DNA of 64,000 bases from Citrobacter youngae (GCF_003818115.1 NZ_RPOI01000005.1:186001-250000), one strand, 5' to 3'; counted from the first letter of the stretch, positions 45,888 to 55,398 are shown. Made by a program: numbers and translations. Notes: a model not told the origin generated them from the sequence alone.

Positions 45888-46553
45888 TTAATGCAAACAG
45901 CACTGCTTATATTTCTTGCCGCTGCCACAGGGACAAGGGTCATTGCGCCCTACTTTGGCATCCACTTTCACCGGTACTTTGACTGGCGTTTCCTGAGGAT
46001 GCGCCATCCAGTAAGCATGCAGGTCCAGCGCAGCCAGGCGGATGGCATCGACGCTCGCTTCAAATGCCTCTGGCGTCAGTTTCTCTACCACCTCGAAGTT
46101 TTCTTCTGTCCCGTGTAGCGCAATAGCATCGAGAGCGGGTTTCAGTGAATCAGGTAGCGTTGACCAATCCGACAACGCGACGCCTCGCATATAGCCAAAG
46201 CACCACTCTTCTACAATAGTCAGCTCATGCTCTTCAATTTCCCGCAGGCCGAACAGCGGTTCAAACTGCTCCGGGAACTCATCCAGACGATCGGCCGTAT
46301 CCGCCATATGCTGGAACGCCAGATTCATAAAACGCGCCATTTCTTTTTCGGAGGACCAGCGCGGAACATACTGTGCACCGCCCCAGATAGCGACCAGCCA
46401 CTGCTCCGGCTCGATCTCATACGGTGAACTGAGCACCGCCGTCAGTAAGCCATCCAGCTCTGACACATCCAGAATAGACTTGTCCGTATTGTACTTAGTC
46501 AGCACATCATCCAGCCATTCCAGCTCGCTCTCGTTTAGTGGTCCCGTTTTCAT
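45888..46553 (-). CDS. yecA: YecA, UPF0149 family with C-terminal SEC-C zinc motif
   Basis: 221 residues, the E. coli length. An N-terminal UPF0149 helical domain is followed by a SecA-like zinc motif [18 protein letters not shown] at the very end. In E. coli this metal-binding domain is reported to interact with ribosomes. In E. coli the leuZ-cysT-glyW tRNAs come next; here a 4.5-kb insert intervenes. Confidence 0.96.
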   Translation of the reverse strand: MKTGPLNESELEWLDDVLTKYNTDKSILDVSELDGLLTAVLSSPYEIEPEQWLVAIWGGAQYVPRWSSEKEMARFMNLAFQHMADTADRLDEFPEQFEPLFGLREIEEHELTIVEEWCFGYMRGVALSDWSTLPDSLKPALDAIALHGTEENFEVVEKLTPEAFEASVDAIRLAALDLHAYWMAHPQETPVKVPVKVDAKVGRNDPCPCGSGKKYKQCCLH

Positions 46554-46741
46554 AACGCTTTTCCTTAGTAAAAATTCTTGCCTGTGATTATCTTACATGG
46601 CTGGTGGGATAGCAGATCCAAATGGGCATGAGCGGCTTACAGGTACCGCCAATTCAGGTTAACAGGAAACGAGGGGAATTCCGGTAGTTAACGCACAAAA
46701 GGGAGCATCAGCCGCCGGGCATCATACGCGGAAAACAGAAC

Positions 46742-46762
46742 AAAACCACCCGAAGGTGGTTT
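46742..46762 (-). terminator. Terminator at the end of the MerTP-like operon
   Basis: AACCACC and GGTGGTT form a seven-base-pair stem with a four-base loop, overlapping the stop of the MerP-like gene. Nearly the same hairpin ends the tRNA operon at 51104-51128. Confidence 0.75.
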
Positions 46763-47042
46763 ATTGTGGCTCAATACGGTTCAACGTTGCGGTATATCCC
46801 GTTTTCGCCACCGCGTTAAGTAGCGTATCGGTAGAAAATCCCTCCGGGACGATAGCCTCTGCCTGCCGGGTCTTGAGCGAAGATTTGGCTTTAATCACCC
46901 CATCAGTTTCACGTAACGCCTGATTGACCGAAATGACACATAACGAGCAGGTCATATTTTGGATATCCAGCACCACTTTCTGATTGGCAGCCTGAGTCCA
47001 CAATGGCAACAGCAAACATGCGATTAACGTAATAATCTTCAC
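46761..47042 (-). CDS. MerP-like periplasmic metal-binding protein
   Basis: 93 residues: a Sec signal peptide (about 1-18, cleavage near TQA/AN) and one HMA domain. The metal site is M-T-C-S-L-C with Cys32 and Cys35, and the fold end SFSTDTLLNAVAKTGY-like is typical of MerP. It should bind a soft metal ion in the periplasm and hand it to the adjacent MerT-like protein. Its ATG overlaps the stop of the MerT-like gene by four bases. No merR, merA or copper gene is nearby, so the metal is unknown. Confidence 0.85.
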   Translation of the reverse strand: MKIITLIACLLLPLWTQAANQKVVLDIQNMTCSLCVISVNQALRETDGVIKAKSSLKTRQAEAIVPEGFSTDTLLNAVAKTGYTATLNRIEPQ

Positions 47043-47395
47043 TCAAACACCTCATAAAACCAGGCCACGATCGTGGGGTAAAACAACACGGGCAGAATCA
47101 GCGCCAACGCACACCAGTAAAGAACGCGCGCTTGCTTCAGGGACAGCCATCCGGAACACCATAGCTTTTTAGAAAAGTAGAGTCGCCAGAAAACGCGTAA
47201 TAATAGCCCTAAGGACAGCAACATCAGAGGAACGCGCAGAAACTCAAACTGAGTGAACACGGCAAAGCTCGCCGCCGAAATACCAAACAGCAGATACAGC
47301 AGCGGTCCGACGCAACATAAGCCAGCCGTGACGGCAGCCGCGGCGGCCGTCAGCAGGGTCAATCCCGCCCCTTTAGCGTTGTTCTGTTGCGACAT
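47039..47395 (-). CDS. MerT-like inner-membrane metal transport protein
   Basis: 118 residues from MSQQNNAKGAG; longer in-frame starts lie inside the upstream gene. Three hydrophobic segments (about 11-47, 54-72, 89-112). The MerT cysteine pair is present in the first helix (VTAGLCCVGPLLYLLF, Cys27-Cys28), with further cysteines at 80 and 95. MerT moves Hg(II) from MerP into the cytoplasm; here no reductase is present. It begins 23 bases inside the end of the transglutaminase gene and has no clear ribosome site, so coupling is likely. Confidence 0.82.
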   Translation of the reverse strand: MSQQNNAKGAGLTLLTAAAAAVTAGLCCVGPLLYLLFGISAASFAVFTQFEFLRVPLMLLSLGLLLRVFWRLYFSKKLWCSGWLSLKQARVLYWCALALILPVLFYPTIVAWFYEVFE

Positions 47396-48515
47396 AGTGG
47401 TAAGAGAACGCTTTCGGGTCATAGAAATTGATGGGGTCACCGTCTACTTCAGCATAAGGATAACCAAAGTTGTTCATCGCTCCCTGCTCAGTAGCTGGGT
47501 ACAGTTCAAAGTCACGACCATAGTTGAAGCCAACCCAGTTCATTTCCCAGTTGCCAAACAGATAGGTATTCACTGCCTGGACGTCCGCATCCTGATGCGT
47601 TTTTTTCTCCGCCAGACGCATTTTGGTCACATCGGCCGGATCGCATGGTAACCAACCGTAACCCGCCAGGTAGAACTCCGCACGGCAGTGCTGTCCCCCG
47701 CTAACATCAGCAACACCTGCACTGTCGGCTTTGCCAAATGCGCTTTTTGAGTAGCGCTCCAGCTTGCTTGCTTTCCCCAGACGAATCCCGAACAATTCAC
47801 GTGCAGGAATGCCGCTGGCTCGGGCCAGGGCGACAAAAACTGAGCTCATGTCGGTGCATTTGCCCTTGAGCTTTCCGCTTTTCAAAATCTCCGCGACATC
47901 CCCAGTTCCGCAGCCGATAACGTCATTATCACGCTCCATATGACTGCTCACCCACTCGTATATCAGGCGAGCTTTTTTCAGCGGATCTTGTTCATTACCG
48001 GTAATTTTACGCGCCGTTTCCAGGACCTGCCCATCAATCGGTGTGTGCGTTGTTGGCAGCAGATACGGTTTTACATCCAGCGGATACGTAATCTGTTCCG
48101 GTGCTTGCCAGTTTTTTAGCGCGTCATGTTGCAGTGGTTCCCAATCGGCTGTCTCAATGTCGAGATCAACCTTGATCAGCAGTTCTCCCTGCGAGTCAGG
48201 CCAACTGGCAAACAACGTTTTCGCGCCATAAGCATTGTTGGTTGTGACGTACGCCTGTTTATAATTGCCGCTAAAAGCAAGATTCGTCATTTGCTGGAAT
48301 GCGGTATCGACCGGCAAAGGGATCCACAACTTCACGACACCATTCGACCCCTTTGGTGGGTTGAGCTTATACGTTTGCGATAGCACAAAGCGCCGACGTG
48401 CCACCGGCACGATTGCAGGCTCAGCAGCCTGGACCGTGCGGCTAACAATCGAAGGGCCGACTATACCGGCGGCGGAAAGGAGAACGCTATTTTTGAGAAA
48501 TTGTCGACGTTGCAT
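47373..48515 (-). CDS. Tat-exported transglutaminase-like cysteine protein
   Basis: 380 residues. The N-terminus QRRQFLKNSVLLSAAG is a twin-arginine signal with cleavage near residue 30. A transglutaminase-like domain fills the second half, with a full triad: Cys220 (GKCTDMSSVF), His276 (GGQHCRAEF) and Asp292 (LPCDPADV). Such domains are often peptidases or amidases rather than crosslinkers. The protein should fold in the cytoplasm and act in the periplasm. First gene of an operon with the MerT- and MerP-like genes; extra cysteines around the triad (C202, C277, C291) could bind metal. Function not known. Confidence 0.85.
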   Translation of the reverse strand: MQRRQFLKNSVLLSAAGIVGPSIVSRTVQAAEPAIVPVARRRFVLSQTYKLNPPKGSNGVVKLWIPLPVDTAFQQMTNLAFSGNYKQAYVTTNNAYGAKTLFASWPDSQGELLIKVDLDIETADWEPLQHDALKNWQAPEQITYPLDVKPYLLPTTHTPIDGQVLETARKITGNEQDPLKKARLIYEWVSSHMERDNDVIGCGTGDVAEILKSGKLKGKCTDMSSVFVALARASGIPARELFGIRLGKASKLERYSKSAFGKADSAGVADVSGGQHCRAEFYLAGYGWLPCDPADVTKMRLAEKKTHQDADVQAVNTYLFGNWEMNWVGFNYGRDFELYPATEQGAMNNFGYPYAEVDGDPINFYDPKAFSYHYVATEQR

Positions 48516-48835
48516 TGCTGTCTGTCCATGTTATGAGAGTTGAGCGGCGGCTGAATAACAAACCGTAGGCGATCATCACAGCAGACAGACGCTTCCATAA
48601 AAAGGCGAGTCGATGGAGGTTATTCATCAATAACAGACCTGTTAACTGTGAATGAAATAAGAAACTACGTGGTCGCCATTAAGCCACTTACCGGCGAGAA
48701 AGTACAGTAATGGCGGCATGAAGATCCCTCATTCTCATTAAGGAAAGACCGCCGAAAACCTGTCTATATTTAAACGCAGGCACTTCCACATGTAGTCCTC
48801 CGCTTTCATGTTTCATACACTGAGGGGAAGTCAAA
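48516..48835. other. Divergent promoter region of the transglutaminase operon and patatin gene
   Basis: About 320 bases between two divergent genes. It must hold both promoters. I see no clear operator, repeat or additional gene. Confidence 0.4.
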
Positions 48836-49855
48836 ATGGCGATGAGAATACTGTCTATTGATGGCGGTGGCATCAGAGGCATCCTGCCAGGTATGCTATT
48901 AGTCGCACTGGAGAAAAAGTTACAAGAAAGAGCAAAAAAGCCAACAGCAAGAATCGCTGATTATTTCGATTTAGTTGCAGGCACCAGTACTGGTGCCATC
49001 CTCTGTTCTGCCTATGTGTGTCCCGACGCGACAGGAAACCCCAAATTTTCCGCACAGGAAGCCGTCAACTTCTATCTTCAGGACGGCGATGAGATTTTTG
49101 ACGTCGGCATTTGGAAAAACATCACTTCATTAGGCGGTGTCAGTGATGAAAAATACTCGGCAACGGAACTGGAGCGAGTATTAAAAACAGCCTTCGGTGA
49201 TACAAAACTGAGTGAATTATTAAAACCAACCTGCTTTGTTGCTTATGATGTCAGCAGTCGTCTTCCTGTGATCTTCAAACAACACTCTGCCGTAGCCAAA
49301 AAACGGGATTTTCTGGTCAGAGATGTTTTACGTGGTACCTCCGCGGCACCAACGTACTTCGAAGCAGCGCGTATTTACTCACTTCCCCCATTGCCGCAAA
49401 AGTATGTCCTGGTCGATGGTGGTGTCGTGGCGAACGATCCAGCACTGTGTGCCTATTCCGAGGCGATTAAGTTTTCAAACGTCGCTGGCATCAAAGACAT
49501 GATCATTGTCTCTCTGGGTACCGGTAAAAAGCTGCAGGGTTATTCATATTCAGAGGTTAAAGACTGGGGACCTTTTGGCTGGGCGAAACCCGCTATCGAT
49601 ATCGCGCTCGAAGGCGGTCCGCAGATGACTGCCTACTATTTACAACAAATCGCCTCAACGGTAAAAAACGCGAATTATTACAGGCTTCAACCCGAATTAT
49701 ATGGTGCCGATCCAACGCTGGATAACGCATCGCGAGAGAATTTAGAACGGCTGCATAACGCAGGACTGCAAAATGCAGCGGAATTCGACAAGACGTTAAA
49801 TGAAATTGCCGCATTGTTAGTTAGCAACGGCGGGATTTTTAACTTTCAGGGATAA
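48836..49855 (+). CDS. Patatin-like phospholipase
   Basis: 339 residues, with AGGGGAAG before the ATG. It starts directly with the patatin domain: oxyanion loop DGGGIRG (residues 9-15), nucleophile GTSTG with Ser51, and the catalytic DGG with Asp194. There is no signal peptide or membrane segment, so it is cytoplasmic and would cleave membrane phospholipids or other acyl esters. In length and domain plan it resembles patatin effectors such as CapV of CBASS defence, but no nucleotide cyclase or other CBASS gene is adjacent. It lies in the accessory insert. Physiological role unknown. Confidence 0.88.
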   Translation: MAMRILSIDGGGIRGILPGMLLVALEKKLQERAKKPTARIADYFDLVAGTSTGAILCSAYVCPDATGNPKFSAQEAVNFYLQDGDEIFDVGIWKNITSLGGVSDEKYSATELERVLKTAFGDTKLSELLKPTCFVAYDVSSRLPVIFKQHSAVAKKRDFLVRDVLRGTSAAPTYFEAARIYSLPPLPQKYVLVDGGVVANDPALCAYSEAIKFSNVAGIKDMIIVSLGTGKKLQGYSYSEVKDWGPFGWAKPAIDIALEGGPQMTAYYLQQIASTVKNANYYRLQPELYGADPTLDNASRENLERLHNAGLQNAAEFDKTLNEIAALLVSNGGIFNFQG

Positions 49856-49976
49856 AACAGCCCCTGAGAACAGAGAACTAAAACCTATCCTGGCAGACGT
49901 CATTGGCGCAAACAGTTTGAGCACTGCCCAGCGGCGAAATGGCAAGCAAAATAGCCCTGATGGGATAGGTTCTGAA

Positions 49977-50447
49977 TCAAAATATATACACATGGGTGCC
50001 AAGTTTACGGGCTAATCCCTTCGCTCCCTCGCGCATTACCGTATCGTGGTTCCAGCGAAATACCGGCGCCGCCAGTGGGGCAAGTATATTCATCCAGCGA
50101 ATCGTGGTTCGTACATTCCAGTCGTACCTGACAATCGTCTCCTTACCGGTATCAATAAAAGACCATACCCCGCGCCCTTCAACCTCGCCGCTGGCAGCAC
50201 CTTCAAGAAGAGAGTACTGCATAATATTTAATACATTGATATCAAAGGTTAAACGATACGGAAGTACACCCTTCCAGGTGTAACGATGCAACGCTCCGAC
50301 CCCCTGTATATCGCCTTTCTTGATCTCAACAACACGCTCAAGGCTTCTCCACCATTCTGGCCACTGATCCGGGTGGGAGAAAACATCCCAGACATCCTGC
50401 AGTGAAGCCTCAACCCGCCAGACTGTGGAAAACTGATAGTCAGTCAT
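49977..50447 (-). CDS. SRPBCC (START/Bet v1-like) family protein
   Basis: 156 residues. The START-like fold is shown by the N-terminal WRVEASLQDVWDVFSHPDQWPEWW pattern (key residues Trp10, Val21, Trp29 and Trp32-33) and a long amphipathic C-terminal helix. Such proteins bind hydrophobic ligands; some are cyclases or lipid carriers. It converges on the patatin gene. No function can be assigned. Confidence 0.75.
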   Translation of the reverse strand: MTDYQFSTVWRVEASLQDVWDVFSHPDQWPEWWRSLERVVEIKKGDIQGVGALHRYTWKGVLPYRLTFDINVLNIMQYSLLEGAASGEVEGRGVWSFIDTGKETIVRYDWNVRTTIRWMNILAPLAAPVFRWNHDTVMREGAKGLARKLGTHVYIF

Positions 50448-50661
50448 CGCCTTCTCTCCCCTATGGGGTGAAAAATCTGCGGCACCTGCCTGTGCTACGA
50501 ACAGGCATAATCACCTGTGAGCTGTTTTTATTATAGTGCTTAATACACAGCCAGGCCCTCCAGAATCACCGCCTCAGCCGCCAGAAAATGGTTTTACCGC
50601 CCGGATTAGAGCGCCATTAAACGCTATACTTTAATAGCCACATTATTTATGGGTATTTATC

Positions 50662-51000
50662 ATGAAACTGCCACGGGTATTTTCATGCGCCGTCCTTGCA
50701 CTACTGCTGTTGACGTCTTCATCTGCTGCAGCCGGCACATTGCAACGTCAGGCTCAACGAGAGCAAGAATTGAGTGCTGCGTTAGCTGCCGGCAATGGCG
50801 TTATCGTGATTGGCGGCGCGGATGATTTTGCGTTTACGCTCAGAGCCCGTAGCCGGATCCACAGACCCTTTGCGATTGAGGATGGCATTAACGATCCCCT
50901 CATAATAAGCGGTTTTCAGAACCAGAACCCCGCCCGTGATGGGTTCATGAACAACCCGGCCCGGGGAGGGTTTATGCTGAGCACGCCTATTCGCCGATAA
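50662..51000 (+). CDS. Small exported protein, unknown
   Basis: 112 residues with a clear Sec signal peptide (about 1-24, ending SSAAAG). The mature part has an Ala/Gln-rich helix and a C-terminal region with two copies of an NPARxGFM pattern. I do not recognise a family. The frame is supported by the signal peptide and an upstream GGG purine stretch. It is the last gene of the accessory insert before the tRNA cluster. Confidence 0.6.
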   Translation: MKLPRVFSCAVLALLLLTSSSAAAGTLQRQAQREQELSAALAAGNGVIVIGGADDFAFTLRARSRIHRPFAIEDGINDPLIISGFQNQNPARDGFMNNPARGGFMLSTPIRR

Positions 51001-51103
51001 GCGAATGGGCTAAATCATGTTGGTGACTGGGCCGTTTTGGCGGTTTTGCTTTATTGGTGGGTATTGTGACGCACGCTATTAGCTGTCAGTAAGTTTCAGG
51101 CAC

Positions 51104-51128
51104 AAAAAAACCACCCGTAGGTGGTTTC
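51104..51128 (-). terminator. Terminator of the tRNA operon
   Basis: On the minus strand AAACCACC and GGTGGTTT form a stem followed by a T run, about 40 bases past tRNA-Leu. Confidence 0.88.
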
Positions 51129-51168
51129 ACGACACTGCTTATTGCTTTGATTATTCTGTTCTTTCCCA

Positions 51169-51255
51169 TGGTACCCGGAGTGGGACTTGAACCCACACAG
51201 CGCGAACGCCGAGGGATTTTAAATCCCTTGTGTCTACCGATTCCACCATCCGGGC
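51169..51255 (-). tRNA. leuZ: tRNA-Leu (anticodon TAA)
   Basis: 87 nt including encoded CCA. Acceptor GCCCGGA, anticodon loop TTTAAAA with TAA, a long variable arm and a T-loop GTTCAAGTC. Same as E. coli leuZ in form and place. Its 3' side borders the accessory insert. Confidence 0.97.
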
Positions 51256-51267
51256 TCGGGAAGAAAT

Positions 51268-51341
51268 TGGAGGCGCGTTCCGGAGTCGAACCGGACTAGA
51301 CGGATTTGCAATCCGCTACATAACCGCTTTGCTAACGCGCC
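51268..51341 (-). tRNA. cysT: tRNA-Cys (anticodon GCA)
   Basis: 74 nt including encoded CCA. Acceptor GGCGCGT, anticodon stem CGGAT/ATCCG with GCA, T-loop GTTCGAC. Second tRNA of the glyW-cysT-leuZ unit. Confidence 0.97.
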
Positions 51342-51393
51342 GAAATCTTCTGGCTTTACAGCCAAACATCCGCAAATGCCGATGTTTTAAATT

Positions 51394-51469
<76 letters not shown>

Positions 51470-51620
51470 ATCACCAAGTAACTTTGTTAATCACTTGATT
51501 TTGTTATCGTCTGGCAATCAGTGCCGCCGTTCGATGCGTTGCATTCTACTTACCTGACGCAATGAGTCAACGATATTTTTCACCACTGACGATCGTTTGC
51601 TGAAATTTGCGGCGAAACGA

Positions 51621-52169
51621 TCACTGATCAAGCAAATCTCCCCGTGCAGCGCTCAAATACTGGAACATTGACCATAAAGTCAGAATCGCGGCGACAAAGA
51701 AAAGTGCAATCCCGGCATACTCTACCCAGATATTTGGGCGCCACAGCAGCCATGCCAGCGCCGCCATTTGCGATGTCGTTTTGACTTTACCGATCCACGA
51801 CACCGCCACGCTGCTACGCTTGCCAAGTTCTGCCATCCATTCACGCAGCGCTGAAATGATAATTTCTCGCGCGATCATCGTGGCGGCAGGCAATGTCACC
51901 CACCAGCTGTGGTAGTGCTCCGTCACCAGCACCATCGCAATAGCCACCAGGACTTTATCTGCCACCGGATCGAGGAACGCCCCGAAACGTGTGCTTTGGT
52001 TCCAGCGGCGCGCCAGAAAACCGTCAAACCAGTCGGTAACGGCTGCGATACAGAAAATCAGCGCACAAACGAAGGGAGCCCAGGTGAATGGCAGATAAAA
52101 CGCCAATACAAAGAATGGGATCAGAATGACGCGAAACAGCGTGAGCAATGTAGGGATATTAAATTGCAT
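51621..52169 (-). CDS. pgsA: PgsA, phosphatidylglycerophosphate synthase
   Basis: 182 residues, the E. coli length. It joins CDP-diacylglycerol and glycerol 3-phosphate, the committed step to phosphatidylglycerol and cardiolipin. The CDP-alcohol phosphatidyltransferase motif reads [10 protein letters not shown]...[10 protein letters not shown] with its Asp residues. About four to five membrane helices. Between uvrC and glyW. Confidence 0.98.
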   Translation of the reverse strand: MQFNIPTLLTLFRVILIPFFVLAFYLPFTWAPFVCALIFCIAAVTDWFDGFLARRWNQSTRFGAFLDPVADKVLVAIAMVLVTEHYHSWWVTLPAATMIAREIIISALREWMAELGKRSSVAVSWIGKVKTTSQMAALAWLLWRPNIWVEYAGIALFFVAAILTLWSMFQYLSAARGDLLDQ

Positions 52170-52224
52170 ATGACGGATAACTATCTGTTGTCAGTGAAAT
52201 TACCCCTATGTTGCTACAGAGGGC

Positions 52225-54057
52225 TTAATGTTTCAACGAGTAGAAGATCTTTTCTGCCAGAGCTTGCGAAATACCCGGCACTTTTGCAATTTCTTCGACA
52301 CTGGCGTTACGAAGCCCTTGCAAACCCCCCATATATTTCAACAACATTTGTCGGCGCTTAGGGCCAACGCCTTCGATGGTTTCCAGCGTGCTGGTGCTTT
52401 TTACCTTCGCCCGTTTTTTACGGTGTCCGCTGATGGCGTGATCGTGAGACTCATCGCGGATATGCTGAATAACGTGCAACGCAGGGGAGTCCGGCGGCAG
52501 GCTAAACCCCTCACCTTCCGGTTCGAAGAACAGGGTTTCCAGGCCAGCTTTGCGATCTGCCCCTTTTGCCACACCCAGTAACAGAGGATGCTGTTTATCC
52601 CAGGGCACGTCCAGTTCAGCAAAAACAGCTTTCGCCTGCCCTAGCTGGCCTTTACCGCCGTCGATCAAAATAACATCCGGGATCTTACTTTCTTCTATTG
52701 CCTTACCGTAACGCCGACGCAGTACCTGGTTCATCGCCGCGTAATCATCACCCGGCGTAATACCCGTAATGTTATAGCGACGATACTCTGCGCGCAGCGG
52801 CCCGTTAGCGTCAAAAACCACGCAGGAGGCAACGGTCTGCTCGCCCATCGTGTGGCTAATGTCAAAACATTCCATGCGTTTCACCGCAGGCAGTTTCAGC
52901 ACGGATGCCAGCGCCGTCAGACGTTGGGTAATAGTGGACTGCTGGGAAAGTTTGGTGGTTAACGCCGTAGCCGCATTGGTACGCGCCAGCTTCAAGTATC
53001 GGGCGCGATCGCCTCGCGGTTTCGTCTGGACGTTAATCTTCCGCCCGGCCAGTTCAGACAAAGAGTCAGCCAACAGCGTCTTATCGCTAAGATTAAAATC
53101 AAGCAGGATCTCCCCGGGCAAGGTACGCACCTGGCTACCCTGTAAATAGAACTGCCCAACGAAGGTTTCAACTACCTCGCCCAGCTCCGTTCCCCCTGGT
53201 ACTTTAGGAAAATAGCTGCGACTGCCTAACACTTTACCCTGACGAATGAACAAGACGTGTACACAGGCCATTCCGGCATCAAATGCCACGCCGATAACAT
53301 CCAGATCGTCGCCAGTATTGGAAACAAACTGTTTTTCAGTGACACGGCGAACCGCCTGAATTTGGTCGCGGATGCGTGCGGCCTCTTCAAACTCAAGGTT
53401 CTGGCTGGCCTTCTCCATCCGGGTTATCAGTTGCGTTAACACCTGATCGTCTTTGCCGGATAAAAACAGCCGTACATAGTCGACCTGCTGTGCGTACTCT
53501 TCTTCACTCACCAGACCGGCGACGCATGGCCCAAGGCAGCGGCCAATCTGATATTGCAAACACGGGCGTGAACGGTTGCGATAAACGCTATTTTCGCACT
53601 GACGTATTGGGAAAATTTTCTGCAATAGCGCCAGCGTCTCGCGGACGGCATAACCGTTAGGAAACGGTCCAAAGTATTCACCTTTAGCATGCTTCGCGCC
53701 GCGATGCGTCGCCAGACGCGGATGGGTATCGCCACTGAGGAAAATAAAGGGATAGGATTTATCATCGCGCAGCAATACGTTATAGCGCGGCTGGTACAGC
53801 TTGATGTAATTGTGCTCAAGCAATAATGCTTCAGTTTCGGTGTGCGTCACCGTGACATCAATCTGCTGAATTTGTGCCACCAGCGCTTCGGTTTTACGCG
53901 ACGCGAGATTGCTGCGGAAATAGCTGGAGAGCCGTTTTTTCAGGTCTTTCGCTTTACCGACATAGATAACCGTCCCGGCGGTATCGTACATACGATAGAC
54001 GCCAGGCTGGCTGGTCACGGTTTTCAGAAACGCTTTAGCATCGAACTGTTCGGTCAC
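52225..54057 (-). CDS. uvrC: UvrC, excinuclease ABC subunit C
   Basis: 610 residues, equal to E. coli. It makes both incisions in nucleotide excision repair. The N-terminal GIY-YIG nuclease ([20 protein letters not shown]) makes the 3' cut; the C-terminal RNase H-like domain makes the 5' cut ([11 protein letters not shown]); a UVR motif and C-terminal helix-hairpin-helix repeats complete it. Its ATG overlaps the uvrY stop by four bases. Confidence 0.99.
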   Translation of the reverse strand: MTEQFDAKAFLKTVTSQPGVYRMYDTAGTVIYVGKAKDLKKRLSSYFRSNLASRKTEALVAQIQQIDVTVTHTETEALLLEHNYIKLYQPRYNVLLRDDKSYPFIFLSGDTHPRLATHRGAKHAKGEYFGPFPNGYAVRETLALLQKIFPIRQCENSVYRNRSRPCLQYQIGRCLGPCVAGLVSEEEYAQQVDYVRLFLSGKDDQVLTQLITRMEKASQNLEFEEAARIRDQIQAVRRVTEKQFVSNTGDDLDVIGVAFDAGMACVHVLFIRQGKVLGSRSYFPKVPGGTELGEVVETFVGQFYLQGSQVRTLPGEILLDFNLSDKTLLADSLSELAGRKINVQTKPRGDRARYLKLARTNAATALTTKLSQQSTITQRLTALASVLKLPAVKRMECFDISHTMGEQTVASCVVFDANGPLRAEYRRYNITGITPGDDYAAMNQVLRRRYGKAIEESKIPDVILIDGGKGQLGQAKAVFAELDVPWDKQHPLLLGVAKGADRKAGLETLFFEPEGEGFSLPPDSPALHVIQHIRDESHDHAISGHRKKRAKVKSTSTLETIEGVGPKRRQMLLKYMGGLQGLRNASVEEIAKVPGISQALAEKIFYSLKH

Positions 54058-54710
54058 AGGCTTGTTAATGTCTCCGCATTACACAGGCCATGGCGAATTG
54101 CCAGGTGAGTCAGCTCCACATCGCCATGAATGTTTAATTTACTGAACATTCGATAGCGGTAGCTGTTCACTGTTTTGGGACTAAGATTCAGTTGTTCTGA
54201 GATCTCATTGACCTTCTGGCCTTTGGTGATCATCAGCATAATCTGCAACTCGCGTTCAGACAAACTGGCAAACGGGGTTTCCGTTTTCTCTGGCTCAATC
54301 TGGCTAAGCGCCATTTGTTGCGCAATATCGGAAGCAATGTAGCGCTGCCCGGAAAAAACCGAACGAATCGCGCTCACGACTTCCTGAGGGGCGGCCCCCT
54401 TGCTGAGATAGCCCGCGGCTCCCGCCTGCATAACTTTTGCCGGCAATGAGTTTTCGGTATGAACAGTCAACATGATCACTTTAATGTCAGCCGAGGAACG
54501 CGCAATTTTGCGGGTTGCCTCCAGACCGCCAATACCGGGCATATTCATGTCCATCAGCACAACGTCGACGGCGTTAGTGCGGCACCATTTGACCGCATCT
54601 TCGCCGCAGCACGCCTCGCCGACAACTTTAATGCCTTTTATATCTTCCAGAATGCGTCGTATCCCTGCGCGCACCAGTTCGTGGTCATCAACAAGAAAAA
54701 CGTTGATCAA
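54054..54710 (-). CDS. uvrY: UvrY, response regulator of the BarA/UvrY system
   Basis: 218 residues, matching E. coli UvrY (SirA in Salmonella). Receiver domain with Asp54 ([11 protein letters not shown]) and a C-terminal LuxR-type HTH ([20 protein letters not shown]). Phosphorylated by BarA, it activates csrB and csrC and so relieves CsrA control, which also affects flhDC. Coupled to uvrC. Confidence 0.98.
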   Translation of the reverse strand: MINVFLVDDHELVRAGIRRILEDIKGIKVVGEACCGEDAVKWCRTNAVDVVLMDMNMPGIGGLEATRKIARSSADIKVIMLTVHTENSLPAKVMQAGAAGYLSKGAAPQEVVSAIRSVFSGQRYIASDIAQQMALSQIEPEKTETPFASLSERELQIMLMITKGQKVNEISEQLNLSPKTVNSYRYRMFSKLNIHGDVELTHLAIRHGLCNAETLTSL

Positions 54711-55020
54711 AGGAATATCTCCAGAATAGGGATAACGCTACCGATAGTTAATCGGTCCTATGTTAACGGGTTTTATCTCAACTTTGAAATCTAAAAAACA
54801 CCCGACTTTCGATTTTGCTCTCGTTTTTGGAAATTAGATTGTACGAACCGTGGAAACTTTCACGGTTGAAGGCTGTTTGCCCGCGCTTATATCTGCATAG
54901 CTGTTTCAGAATAGTGACAAAAAATTCATATTCTTACGCTGAATGCTAAATAGGAAGGTAAGCTTGTAACAATAATTAACGAGTAAAATACTCGGAATAA
55001 ACAATGAATGGAGAAAATAT

Positions 55021-55095
55021 ATGCACTGCAACATCTTGTTTATTTTAATCTCATTGGGTTTTGTTTGTGCAAAAAACAACCTCAGATATTTTTAG
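55021..55095 (+). CDS. Possible 24-residue hydrophobic small protein
   Basis: An ATG follows ATGGAGAAAATAT, so a GGAG lies seven bases upstream. It opens a 24-codon frame encoding MHCNILFILISLGFVCAK plus NNLRYF and a TAG. The hydrophobic stretch could span the membrane once, and the start has charged-polar flanks. It lies between uvrY and yecF in an otherwise gene-free 460 bases, of which 54711-55020 hold the uvrY upstream region. Support is the ribosome site and composition only. Confidence 0.4.
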   Translation: MHCNILFILISLGFVCAKNNLRYF

Positions 55096-55104
55096 CCGAG
55101 CTTA

Positions 55105-55113
55105 TGGTATACT
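55105..55113 (+). promoter_or_regulatory. Extended -10 promoter element before yecF
   Basis: TGGTATACT is a good extended -10 box about 60 bases before the yecF start. The -35 is poor. It overlaps no gene. Confidence 0.45.
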
Positions 55114-55170
55114 CCGCCGCCTTGACGTTTGCCATCGCACTTTTTCATTGAAACATAACGAGGAAAATAA

Positions 55171-55395
55171 ATGAGTACGCCTGATTTTTCCACTGCTGAG
55201 AATAATCAAGAACTGGCTAATGAAGTCACCTGCCTGAAGGCCATGTTAACGCTGATGCTGCAGGCTATGGGACAAGCCGATGCAGGACGCGTGATTCTTA
55301 AAATGGAAAAACAGATCGCGCTGATTGAGGACGAAACACAGGCCGCGGTATTTACCAGCACTGTTAAACAAATTAAACAGGCCTATCGTCAGTGA
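55171..55395 (+). CDS. yecF: YecF, DUF2594 family protein
   Basis: 74 residues, matching E. coli YecF. Small helical cytoplasmic protein of unknown function. GAGG precedes the ATG. Convergent with sdiA across a shared terminator. Confidence 0.93.
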   Translation: MSTPDFSTAENNQELANEVTCLKAMLTLMLQAMGQADAGRVILKMEKQIALIEDETQAAVFTSTVKQIKQAYRQ

Positions 55396-55398
55396 TAA

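Noticed and set aside
46761-47395. Mercury resistance operon
   Set aside because: MerT- and MerP-like proteins are present, but there is no merR, merA or other mer gene, so mercury resistance is not supported.
48836-50447. Complete CBASS or other known defence system around the patatin
   Set aside because: Neighbours are an SRPBCC protein and a transglutaminase operon; no cyclase, E1/E2-like protein or helicase is present.
51169-51255. Integration attachment duplicate of the tRNA-Leu 3' end
   Set aside because: No second copy of the tRNA 3' end was seen near yecA or elsewhere in the insert, and no integrase is present.
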